64,000 nt of DNA from the NCBI RefSeq assembly GCF_963678635.1, contig NC_087068.1, forward strand, positions 36,525,436 through 36,589,435, written 5' to 3'. How positions within the stretch are numbered: position 1 is the first letter of the stretch; every line of letters begins with the position of its first letter. The notes below the pieces were generated by a model that saw nothing but the letters and a program-made list of their open reading frames with translations, was not told the DNA's origin and did no database searches. The stretch comes from Symsagittifera roscoffensis (lineage: Eukaryota > Xenacoelomorpha > Acoela > Convolutidae). Of this stretch, positions 42,895 through 53,839 are shown in pieces. The position numbers were made by a program, and so were the translations under genes.

Positions 42895-44526
42895 CACTAT
42901 TGGACAAAATTAAGTGCAAATTCGGGATTTTACACTCCAATTTCATTATTTCCTTGAAAGTTTAGTAAAATTTTAAATTAAACCAAAAGCAAATGATCGT
43001 AGCTACCATCTATGAAACTACCGATGTTTAGTTTCAACAAGTTATCGATAAGCTTTGGGTCTGAAAAAGCCAGTTTTCCTCATCTGCACTAAGTTTATCA
43101 ATCCGCGTAAAAGGTAGGAAACGAGTTTAGTAAAGTTTTCACAATGAATTTTTTCCATTTCCTCACTGAAAATGTTTCACGTCGCAAGAAAAAAAAATTC
43201 TACGCTTCTTCAAAACAGAATTTGCCGCGATGCAAAACTTAGTGCAAAACTGGCAATTTCAGACCGTATTATATTGGTCAGTTATTGAAACGAAACCTAG
43301 CCAGTCAGGTCTGCGTCCCACCCTCCCTACCTTGGCATAATTTTTTGCGTACTTTCAGTTTTAAAATGAGCACACTCCGGCAATTTTGAATGGATGGAAG
43401 GGCAGCTCAAAACGCTTTCGCAAGACAATTGCGCCCTTCGGGCGCAATTATAATGCTCAGTCAAAACTGAACATGATTGCCAAAAAAACGACTTTTTCCC
43501 CCGTTTTTGGAGAACTGCGAGTCGGATGCTCTTCTACTGGGACCTAAAGGGCCAACAGAGCATCCTGCAAGACTGTTAATCTAAAATTTGAAGAAAAAAA
43601 AATAATTTTTTTTTTCATTTTTTCTGTTATAGTTTCATCAACTTTATTATCTTCTACAACAAATTTTGAACATTTGCGGCAGCTTACAATGCATGTTATT
43701 AGTTCTCACTTTCCATCTGTCTACATATGACTTAAACTACTGTAGCTCATGTAGGACAGATCTGAATTGAAATTTTTTCTACTACAAATTTCGGTTAAAC
43801 GACCAAATAAGAAAATAAAGCAAAAAAACTCCTTAAGAAAGAATTTTTCAGCGTTTTTGCCTGCTGCACGTTCATATTTCCCAACGGGAAACTCGTTTTT
43901 AAACTCAGAATTCAATAATTTTAGATTACAAAATTTTTCATTTTTCAAACCTTAGATGACCGTCTGAAAAAGTGAAATTTTTAATTTTCGCGAATTCAAC
44001 AAAAATTATGCCAAACGGTTTAAAGCATCATACCACATCGCTTAGGCACTATTAGAAAGTTCTTCTTGACCAACGCCGAAAAATTTATTGAATTACAGAT
44101 AATTGATAAAATCACTTTTTGGGGTCTTTGGGAAAAGGGCAAAAATGACCAAAACCTATCTCAAAAATAAAACCATCAAAAAGTGGCATTAACAAACTGC
44201 CATTATTTCCGGAATCTAGGGTCGCATGCAAAAAAATAGAGAATTCTAGCAGAGAGTTTTTGAGCACCCGTCTAAATTTTTTCAAAAAAGTAACCGCTAA
44301 ACTGGCCAAATGTCTAATGTTCCGAGGGGGCCCCTACCCCTGTCAATGGGTTTGTATAGCGTCGTGGGCACGCGCCCGTCTAGTTTCATAGAGGGTAGCT
44401 CAGAGCATTTGGCTTTGGTATATGTAAAAACTTTACTGAATTTCGAAGGAAATTTTGTCCAAATTGGACATTGAAAACTATTTGAAAAAGAAAATATTAA
44501 TTTGCGCTTAATTTTGTCCACTAGTG
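42895..44526. mobile_element. Tc1/mariner-type element, 1632 bp, no transposase left
   Basis: The left end TA|CACTATTGGACAAAATTAAG and the right end CTTAATTTTGTCCACTAGTG|TA are inverted repeats with one mismatch in the 20 bp shown. The match extends to TGCAAAT/ATTTGCG with one further mismatch. The length is that of a full Tc1 element, but no frame resembles a transposase. It contains a perfect hairpin at 43427-43449 (AATTGCGCCC-TTC-GGGCGCAATT). Confidence 0.65.
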
Positions 44527-44807
44527 TAAGTTATTTTAAGAGTAAAATGGGTTCGGTTTTATACACACTTTTTTAATAGCAAGAAGAAAACACCGCTGGA
44601 TACAAAAATTCGAGCCAAAAAACAGTGGTTTTTGTTTTCAAATTGAAACAATTTTTTTTTTCAATTAAGTGTCGACGGTTTTAAATTTCGACGTTTTCGA
44701 GATGCGTTACTTTTTTTAATTGAAATAATTTTACCCTTTCTCATCAGAAAAAGTGAAGCATAGCAGCAAAATTCAAATAAAACTCAAATCCTTATTTAAT
44801 TCATATA

Positions 44808-45425
44808 GCATGTGTCGAAATCGCATCACTATATTTTTCTTAGATCAGATAAAAAGACATAAACATCAAGAAACATTGCGTTTATTTGCTCGTTAGAAAA
44901 AAAATTGCTTCTTTTATGTCTCATTACTTTAAACAGCTATACAATAGCCACGAACAAATCGGATATTGAAAACATGCATTTAAACTACTATGAGACACAG
45001 CAAAAATGATTGAGCCATGCAGTAAAAATTATCAAGTCACTGATGCATGTTTTTTCAATTGGGTTTTAAAAATTTGTCTGCTAGTTCAAGACTACGGTCG
45101 CTGGCTCGTTTCTGAATTTTTCCAGCTGCCATTGAAATTAAAGCCCAATTTCAGATTTGTATACTTGTTCTTATGTAGTTTTAACTTAATAACAAAGTCC
45201 GCAGTCCATGTACTGTTTTATGGGTTTTTTTTAAATTTGAGAGCAAAAATGGTCAGTCGAAGTTTCTTAAATCATCTCTACTTCATTGATGCTTCTTTGA
45301 ATAATAGTTGTTTTTTCAAAACAATCAGTTGAAAGCCCACCTATAGTCTTTCAACCAAAAAATTTCATATTTTTCCGTAAGAATTGGTATGAAGATTTTA
45401 CAGATGCAAGTTCTCATAGTCTTCA
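44808..45425. repeat. Diverged segmental repeat, left copy
   Basis: Similar to 48590-49130 in the same orientation: GCGTTTATTTGCTC, AAATCGGATAT, CTAGCTCG/CTGGCTCG, AAAGCCCAATT and ACCAAAAAATTTCAT occur in order in both. An open frame at 45006-45332 is not conserved in the other copy, so I do not call it a gene. Confidence 0.6.
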
Positions 45426-46850
45426 AGAAAAAAGTATTTCAATTTTAATTAGTTAAAAAAGCTTTTAAGTCTTATTTTCTGTCGTTTCAATAAACTCCTT
45501 TTTAACCGACTCTATTGGTTTTATGATAAAATTTTCACTATTTTCTAAAACTTGAATACACAGTGGATTGTTTTTAAAAACTGACTGTTGTTTTAGTTCA
45601 ATACGCGTTTTTATCATAAGATCAATTAAAAAAACAACCAAGGAAAAAGCTTGAGGTAAAAAAACAAATTGTCGTACTTAAATGTAACATTTTTGTTTCC
45701 TGAGTTGCGTTTTGTTTTTGTCCAATATATTTGAAATAAACTTACCCTTTATGATCAAAAAGAAAGAGTGAAGCACAGCAGCGAAAATAAAAAATCTTAT
45801 GTTTTTCATTTCGAGTTTGTAGCAAGTTGCAAAATGAGTTTCAGTCAAAAGAGTTTAGGCAATTGTGTAAGCTTTAACAAATTGCTGAACAAATGTGAAC
45901 AACCTGTTTCTGAACAAACTTCGATTAAGGAGTAAAAAAGCAACAGCTGTATATAGCATCGAAAAACTTTGTGAATAGATCGAGACATGCAATGTCGAGA
46001 TGTGAATAAATTTCGAGATGCAATAAAAGCTTTAGCTTTTTTGGTATGGAATACATGTGAAAAAAGGGGACAAAACAAACATTTGAAAACATTTACCCGC
46101 TAGCACGCAATATTTTTTTGCTAGTTGGTTTAGGTTGACTGTCCTAGGAAAGATATTGCACTAATGTTTGAATTTATTATTTGAAAAATTAGTGCTGAAA
46201 AATTGTGTTGAAATAAAATTTTGGCAGATAATGACCGATGAAACAAAACTGACAGGACAAATTTGAGTCGAATTATGTCAATATACCAGGAAAGAAAATT
46301 ATTGTTTAAAAAGACTAAAATTTGGCTAAAAAACAAATTAGAAGCACTTAAATAAATCATTTTAGCTTTTTTCTCGATTGATTCGAATCGACTGGAAATT
46401 TTTCAAATGCATTCATTGTTTTTCTAAATCCTATTTTCATCAAATCAGTTCCTGGTTGTTGTAATAATTAAGATTATAGAAAACAGACAAAATAGCATCA
46501 AAAAAACGGAAGTTTTTCAAGGCATAGGTGCAATTTTAGTATGAACAGAATTATTTTGAAACAAAACCAAAGGTTTTGTTAATTCCCATTTTCCTTTTTT
46601 TTCGATTTCGGGTCTCATTTTGTTTCGACCGTACAATTATACATTAAGTAAATAATTTGGTTTTAAATAATTATCAGCAGAAGGTAACAATTGTTAACAC
46701 ACGTGCATAACAAGATTTCTAATTAAATACATTTTTCACAATTTGTTACCTTGCTCTAGATCAACGGCTGAAAAGAAAACGATCACTTTTTGTATACCTT
46801 TATTCAAATGTGGTAAGTTTTAAAAAACCAATCTAGCTCAAAACAATCTT
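45426..46850. other. AT-rich stretch, no supported feature
   Basis: No open frame, splice-flanked exon or repeat stood out on either strand. Confidence 0.45.
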
Positions 46851-47940
46851 ACTCCCGTATCGCCATGCGCTCTTGTCCAGTTAGAGGACAAAAATTAACT
46901 ATTTTTTGAACAAAAAGTCGGAAAATGGGGGAGAACAACTTTTATAGTTGCGTTTAAATTTGGTTCTGTTTGGTTGAAACTGAAATGCAAAAACCATCTG
47001 ATTTGATGCCATAATGGCTCTTTTTGAGACAATTATAGTCCCATGTATCAGAACAATGGAGGGATTTTAAATTTCGTTACCAGGCTACGCGGGCTGCAAA
47101 GGGAAAAACCACTAAATTTGAGCTGCCACCAGAAAACGAACAATAAATATAAAATGATTCAAGATACAGCCTTGAGTATTTTTTCGTCAATATAAGTTTG
47201 AAGAGAAATCAAGCTGTACTTTGCAAGCACAAGCAAGAAATCGGCAAAAAGCAGCTCTAACAACCTAACGAGAAAAAGGGAAAGAAAATCAATTTTTTTT
47301 TGAAAAGTTAAAATTTTTCATGAGCCAGAATTGTACCACGAATTCTTATATTAAAAGTATCGCTTACTCCCGTATCGCCATGTGCTCTTGTCCAGTTAGA
47401 GGACAAAAATTAACTATTTTTTGAACAAAAAGTCGGAAAATGGGGGGAGAACAACTGTTTTACTTGCGTTTAAATTTGGTTCTGTTTGGTTGAAGTTAAA
47501 TGCAAAAATCATCTACTTTGATGCCATAATGGCTCTTTTTTAGACAATTATAGTCCCATGTATCAGAACAATGGAGGGATTTTAAATTTTGTTACCAGGC
47601 TACGCGGGCTGCAAAGGGAAAACCACTAAATTTAAGCTGCCACCAGAAAACGAACAATTAACATAAAATGATTCAAGATACAGCCTTGAGTATTTTTTCG
47701 TTAATATAATTTTAAAGAGAAATCAGGATGTACTTTGCAAACACAAGCAAGAAATCGGCAAAAAGCAGCTCTAACAATGCAACGAGAAAAAGGGAAAGAA
47801 AATCAAATTATTTTCGAAAAGTTAAAATTTTTCATGAGCCACAATTGTACCACGAATTCTTATATTAAAAGTATCGCTTACTCCCGTATCGCCATGTGCT
47901 CTTGTCCAGTTAGAGGACAAAAACTAACTATTTTTTGAAC
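46851..47940. repeat. 515-bp tandem repeat, 2.1 copies
   Basis: Units begin ACTCCCGTATCGCCATG at 46851, 47366 and 47880 (the last is partial, ending in AACTATTTTTTGAAC near 47940). Each start carries GCTCTTGTCCAGTTAGAGGA. The two complete units are about 95% alike. No coding content is shared between them. Confidence 0.85.
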
Positions 47941-48589
47941 TAAACGGTCAAATGGATGAAATTTGTCTCAATGTTTTTGTCGTTTTCTCTGCAACTAATT
48001 AAGATTTATAATAAATAAATAAGTTTTAAAGAATTTAGTTGAATCAAAAATAGAGTTATACTGGTTTGAAAAGGTAAGATAGTCATTAAATCATAACTAT
48101 TTCCAGATGTGTTGTTGCTGTGAAATTATTCTCACAAAAAACACAAACAATTTAAGTTTTAGGGGAAAATTAATTCTTTGGTAAGCTTATGAGCTTGAGT
48201 TAGTCTTCAGGTCGCGAAAAAGAGACAGAAAAAGATTTCAAAAAGTTAGTTTTTTTGCTGGTAATCAAACATAACATAAAACATGGGCTAATATAAAAAC
48301 TGTTCTAGCATACTTCTGAAAAACGACTGCACTGACTATGTCCACTTTTCTGGCATCAGTTACCAAGCTTATAGCTCAGAGTAAGTCAAGCTCATAGGCT
48401 CCCAAAACATGAAATTGAGCGCATAAACTCAAATTGCCTGTAAGTTGGTTTTGCGCGAGGTTATTTTCACAACAGTAATTTCTCTGAAACTAGTTATGAT
48501 AAGCTTAATATTTTACGCCTTCAAAACAAGATGTCTCAGTTTTCGATAACTTAAGCTCCTTTGAATTACTTTCATATATTGCTTCACTA

Positions 48590-49130
48590 AATTGCAACAC
48601 TATATCTTACCTAGTTTAAGAGAAAAAGACGAAAACAATCGGAAGAACTGCGTTTATTTGCTCATTGCAAAGAAAAAGTTGCAACTCTTATGTCATATTC
48701 TGTAGATAGTTATATCCAAATCTCATTAAATCGGATATCGGACGGGTGCTTTGAAAATGCTATCAGACACATGCCATAAATCAGAAATGATCAATCTATT
48801 GAATGCGTGATTTTGCGAATTGTGTTTAAAAGGTGATCTGGTAGTTTAAAACTACGTTTGCTAGCTCGCTTGTGAAAGATTCTTTTCTGCAAATGAAACT
48901 AAAGCCCAATTAAAGATTGAAGGAATTATTTTTCTAGTTCCAACTTTAAATAATGTTCACAGTCGAAGTACTGTTTTATGGATTTTTTTTAAATTTGAAG
49001 GAAAAATTTTTGGTCATTTTTTTTGCAAATTATTACGTGAAAGTCCATCTAGAGATTTATTTAGACCAAAAAATTTCATTCTTTGCCACAAAACTTCTTT
49101 TAAAGATTTTATAGATACAATTTTACAAAA
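48590..49130. repeat. Diverged segmental repeat, right copy
   Basis: Partner of 44808-45425, about 3.77 kb downstream. Alignment needs several indels, so the duplication is old. The intervening DNA contains the younger 515-bp tandem repeat. Confidence 0.6.
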
Positions 49131-49995
49131 AAAAACATTCAACTCAAGCAACATTAGTAAAAATCAGCACTAGTATTGACCAGCACTAGTATTACATGGG
49201 TAAAAATCATGATGGATAAATTTCAAAATTTCATTCCTAGTGCATTGCTTCAAAAAAAACCAGTTGCCTTTAACTTAACACGCGATGTATTAGAAAAGCT
49301 AAAAAAAAGCAATTTCTTAGAAAACGGAGTTTTTGGCTACTTTTTTCATTTCTTATTTTTTTTTTCAATAAACTTTTTAGTCTCTCAAATTTTGCAGAAT
49401 TTTTGTAAATTCTGATTTATCCGATTTACATTCCTCCTGACGAATTTTGTTTTGGCTATTCGGTTTGTTGGAATATTTTTTACTATAAACAAAGTACATA
49501 CGTTTTTAAAATCATTTTAACACAATGAGATCAATAAATAACTAATATAATGATTGACTTGTAATCAAAAATGATGAACCCAGTGTCTCAGCAAGTTTTG
49601 CCTAGATCAGTCTTAAATCAAAATTATTTAGTTTTGACCAGTTTAGACCAGTTTTTCTGGATAGTTCGACAAGTTTCTTGAGTGTTCTTAGAGTCCGAAT
49701 GCGACCAATAGGGCTTTGATATGATACCACATAATATTGACCCCTACGATATTTCGTTGAGGTTGTCAGATATGGCCCAAAATTTTTTATAACGGAACCT
49801 ATTTACATTAGCGATTAGCTTAGTGTATTATTACGAACCTTCTTTTTTTCTAACCTAAATTGCAATTAAAAAAGTACATTGAAAGTGAAAAGTGCTCTAC
49901 TATTTGGTAGAACTTGCTTTAATCACGAGTTAGCATTAGAAATTTCATAGCATCTGTTCTCTGCTTTATGTGTGGCTAGTTTTTGTCATTTATTC

Positions 49996-50085
49996 GCCCT
50001 GTGTGGCTGAGTGGTTTTTGCATGAGACTCATAATCTCTTGGTCACAGAAGGTCACAAAATAAAATCCCAAACCTAGCCGTTTTT
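49996..50085 (+). tRNA. tRNA-like sequence (probable pseudogene or SINE head, CAT loop)
   Basis: TGTGGCTGAGTGG fits an RNA polymerase III A box and tRNA D-arm of the Leu/Ser kind. GAGA-CTCATAA-TCTC forms a 4-bp anticodon stem with a 7-nt loop containing CAT. A proper T-arm is missing: the expected GGTTCRANNCC is replaced by GGTCACAAAATAAAATCCC. The acceptor stem GCCCTGT has no complementary partner. It is therefore not a functional tRNA. Confidence 0.4.
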
Positions 50086-50420
50086 TTACTAACTCGAGGC
50101 TTTTTTATACTAATTTTTTGCACTTTATAGAACTGCTTTTGTATGAAACTGCACTTTACTCCGTATATTAAATTGTACGATAAGCATTTTTTTGGAATTG
50201 TCTGATAAGCTTTTTTTATGTATGGAGGTCAACCCGCGTGTTCGACCTTTTTGGGGTGGAGCTGAATCAAGGCGTCCAGTCTAGCATTTTTTAATCGAAA
50301 TGAAACTGTAATAGTAGTGCAAGCCTAAACTCACAGCCTGTTAAAAATCCTCGACATATCTATACAAGTTATGAACCTCTGGCATGTGTACATTATGGGT
50401 TACCCTGATACGCCTGATAG

Positions 50421-50588
50421 ACTGCTGAAACAAACAGTAATCTACGGCGGAGTGCAGTTCGTGCTATGATAGAATATAGCCAACTAATCAGGGAAAAAGT
50501 GCGAAAAATGGAGGAAACAGTGACTAATATGTCCATTAAAAACGTCAAGGAAAAAGTTTTTGATCCTTTTCTACCAAAGAAAGGATGA
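50421..50588 (+). CDS. Possible terminal exon of an unrecognised gene
   Basis: After CGCCTGATAG the frame is open for 55 codons to a TGA: RRSAVRAMIEYSQLIREKVR, then KMEETVTNMSIKNVKEK and a final DPFLPKKG. The charged, helix-like composition would fit a coiled-coil tail. The acceptor lacks a strong pyrimidine tract, and no upstream exon was identified. It may be chance. Confidence 0.2.
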   Translation, partial: TAETNSNLRRSAVRAMIEYSQLIREKVRKMEETVTNMSIKNVKEKVFDPFLPKKG

Positions 50589-50599
50589 AGCATCAAAAA

Positions 50600-51444
50600 A
50601 ATCCATACTTGTTTTGCTTAGGATCAAAGTTATCAAAAGAACTGCCATGACTCTGTTGTAAGCTGAAATATTTTATTTCTACACGCTTTGAAGCTACTTC
50701 TAGTCTCAATGAAAGGGTAATTTATCAACTTTTTTGAAATATAATGTGTTTTTTTGTTCGCATTTTTGATCCTTTTTTATCCTAATTTTCCGAGGAAAAT
50801 GCTTTAAAAACTGTTCAACCAAGATCTAGACTAATTTTGTATGGGAGAGATTTAAATCATCGTCCTTAAATTTAATTACTCGACCAATAAGAAAAATCCA
50901 AACTTTTTAAACAAGTTTCTCAGCTCATTGAATCATATTTGAAAAATCAAGATAAAATGAGACAATGAGACGAGACAGTATATTCAAGTTTTTCTGCAAG
51001 AAACATATTTAAAAAAACTTATTTGGTATTTTATGGAAGCATACAGTGTGCTGCTATCGCTCAGCAAAGTATTTTAAAAAAGCTCGTTCTTGCTTAAGCT
51101 GCCTTGCCTACGCAACAGCCGTTCTCGTGGTTAGCGCGAACTGGAACCTCATAAAGTTTTAATCTGTAAAGGATGATATGATCGTTACCAGGAATCCATG
51201 CCTTTGAAGATCTCTAAAGGCAGGTTGGCTGCTTAGAAGTTTTTGAATAACGATGAACACGGGCTCATAAGAATTCCACGTAGCGAAAAATTCATGCTGT
51301 TTCTGTGCCACGCCAGTCTCGTCTCAAAAACAATTTTTTTGCTTTCAATAATTTGTCATTAATCAATATCATGTTCAGCTGAAAGATATGAAACAATTAC
51401 TATTCCTTTGTTGATGAATTTATATTGCGGAGAACGGGTCTAGG
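50600..51444. other. No supported feature
   Basis: AT-rich sequence without open frames or repeats of note. Confidence 0.4.
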
Positions 51445-51557
51445 ACTAAATCCCCCAGGGTAAAATCCCACCGGATATAATCCCCCATGACTATATCCCC
51501 CGTAGGACCAAATCCCCCTAGGACAAAATCCCCCAGTTTCTAGTTTAAAATCCCCCA
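51445..51557. repeat. Spaced AATCCCCC array (seven units)
   Basis: ACTAAATCCCCC, AAAATCCCACC, ATAATCCCCC, CTATATCCCCC, CCAAATCCCCC, CAAAATCCCCC and AAAATCCCCC follow one another at 14-20 bp spacing with variable links such as GTAGGA, CTAGGA and GGAT. On the minus strand this gives seven G-runs, so a G-quadruplex is conceivable although the loops are long. Confidence 0.6.
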
Positions 51558-51841
51558 CATTCGAATTCAACAAAACAGCGACACTAAAATTTGAATTAAA
51601 AGATGAAAGATAATTAACAGAAAAGAAGTAGATAGATTAAAGACTAAAAACTAAAAGGACAAGTTAACAGCTATGGCTTTAAGATAATCTAACTCTTTGT
51701 AGTTAGCGGCAGAGCATACAATTCTCTTGATCCTCCCAAAATGAAAGACATGGGAGCAAAAAAACTGCAAAAAACAGCAGTTTAGAGACAATTAAATTTC
51801 ATATGACCAATTCGAACAATTTTTTCGACAAATCTTAAAAG

Positions 51842-52224
51842 TGAGTAATTTCGGATAGGGTACACCGTCTGCTCGTCACGCTATCTTATTTTCGGCCGGA
51901 TAGATTCGTGCAACTTCTTAGTCTAATACCGATCCTAATCTTACTCTTATACTTATCTAGTCTCAGGTTGTTTAACTAGTCTCTGCTAGGCTCAATAGAT
52001 CTAGGGTATACTGGTTTATTGCGGCTGCTGAAGTTCTCGGGAGAGTCCAACTAATTTCTAAGTTAAATTCAAATCTCTCTGGTGCTGAAATTACAAGTAA
52101 TTTCAGCACTTACAAATAAGTGGATTGTTAGTCAGATGGATCATGATTGGTTAATATTAAATACTTTACATTGGTAAAATATCTAATTTATCCTATCATA
52201 AAACGTAGTTTAGATCAGGTTCCA
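51842..52224 (-). repeat. 3' LTR of element B
   Basis: It aligns to the LTRs of element A from GGATAGGGTACACCGTCTGC to CAGGTTCCA. The first bases of the A-type LTR (TTGGTTATAGCTCATAG) are absent; the copy begins TGAGTAATTTCGG, which still gives a TG start. It carries an extra stretch (TTGTTTAACTAGTCTCTGC). The other LTR is outside the window, so its age cannot be judged. Confidence 0.75.
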
Positions 52225-53830
52225 CCCATCCGGGTTTTACAGAGTTTTTTAGAATAGTTTTTCTGCAATTTGAAGGATGGATGATGGACGTTGGTATTTG
52301 GCGAACATCATATTTCTTTTCCGGTTTCCCTAGTTAGAGAAGTTCCAGGACGCTGGAATTAGGGACATCAAACGTTGTGTCTTTTTGTGACAACGACTGT
52401 GTTTCCGCAACAAACTCAAATCTGATTTCAGAATGGTTGGCTATGTCAGGTTTTTCTGTTTCATTGTTGAGAACTTCTTTGTGTTTGATCTTGTCTGGGA
52501 ATGGCGTGGAGATTGTGCGTGGAGGGGATGCCTGGTTACTCGGATCTGTACGTATACTTGAACATCGAGGTGGTCATTGGTCTAGTTCAATGAAGTCCTT
52601 TTCTGCGAAGTCAAGTCGTACTCTAAATCCTTTGAGTTGTGTTTGTGAGCGGCATATCGATTGTGGTTGGCCATTCTTTTTCGAGTGTAGTGGGGTCGTT
52701 TTGTCTTTGGATGTTCGTCCTTGGTGTTGTATGCTGATCTATATATTGCATGATATAATTTACATTTTAAAAACTTTTTTTAGTTTAATATTTTTTAATT
52801 ATGATTTTGGTTAGTTGTTTTCACAAAAGCTTTTTGTTTTAGTTCAGTTATTTTGAAGAGTTACTCACCCTTGAGTAGCTCTTATTAAAAATAGGAGTGT
52901 GGTCACAAAGCGTGGATGTAGCACGGTGGGTTAGGCCGGCTATAGAGCATGCTCAGGACGTCCTTCCTGGTGGGTTAGGCCAGGAGTGGGAGTATGATTG
53001 CATGCGGTGTTTGTGAGAGGTCCTGTTATGTGATAACGTTTTATGTTGGGTTTGTTGTGGTTTTTCTTATGTTTTGTTGGTTGTGTCCTTTTTTCAAAAA
53101 TCAAATTGTTTGTGGTATGGGTTTGTCTTTCGACTTTTTTGTGTTTTATTATTTCTTTCTTAGACTTTATAATAGTCTTCAAAAGAATAAATTATCCAGT
53201 TTTAAACTGGGTTAATCCGGTTTGGGTACCGTTGGTTTCCTTTTCTTAGTCATGCTGTTATTCTATGATTTGTGGTGTTTAGTAAGCTGCGTTGGTTAGT
53301 GTTGTTTAGTATATAATTCCTTTCCAACCGGGTTAAAGGAAAGTTTGAAACGTGTTATCTTGTGTTAGAGTTGTTGAGTGTGAAAGCTTGAAACTGAAAT
53401 TCATTATTTTAAACAATTCTTCGTGGGCGAGCTGTGCGAGTGTGGATAGAATTTTTTTGCGAATGAATGGAAATATCAAAAGGTTAAAACTGCATTTTCG
53501 TTTTATCAATTTATTGCATAGAAATTCAAATTTTCTGCTAGTTGTTGGGGAAAATTAAGTTACAAATTTTCATCAGTATTAGATTTACTGCTTGTGGGGA
53601 AAAAATTTATAAATTATTTTACTGCATTGGTATTATTTTTATTGAATTGTTTGGTGCAAAAAATTAATAGAGTTTTAAACAGTTTTGAAGAAGTTTTCTA
53701 TTTTTTATTTTTCTTTTGTGAATTTTTTCAGATGATCGTTGGATGAAGGCTAAAATTCTAAAGAAGACATGGATAAAGAATGGTTAGTTTCTAATTTTAA
53801 TTTAATTAGTTAATAATATGTATAATTCAT
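52225..53830 (-). other. Long 3' region of element B with a possible small basic ORF
   Basis: Counterpart of 10782-12420. The open sense frame at 52940-53182 (80 codons) starts MKTIIKSKKEIIKHKKVERQ and ends HQEGRPEHAL. The same end occurs in A, but there the frame is broken, so coding is doubtful. The sense strand immediately after the ORF3 stop reads ACAG|GTAAGTATG, an excellent splice donor that A lacks. Confidence 0.5.
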
Positions 53831-53839
53831 ACTTACCTG

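Noticed and set aside
45006-45332. 108-codon open frame
   Set aside because: It lies in the diverged duplication, and the homologous segment at 48780-49040 does not keep the frame. No domain was recognised.
46851-47940. CRISPR-like or tRNA-array interpretation of the repeats
   Set aside because: The units are 515 bp with no short-repeat/spacer layout, and the genome is eukaryotic.
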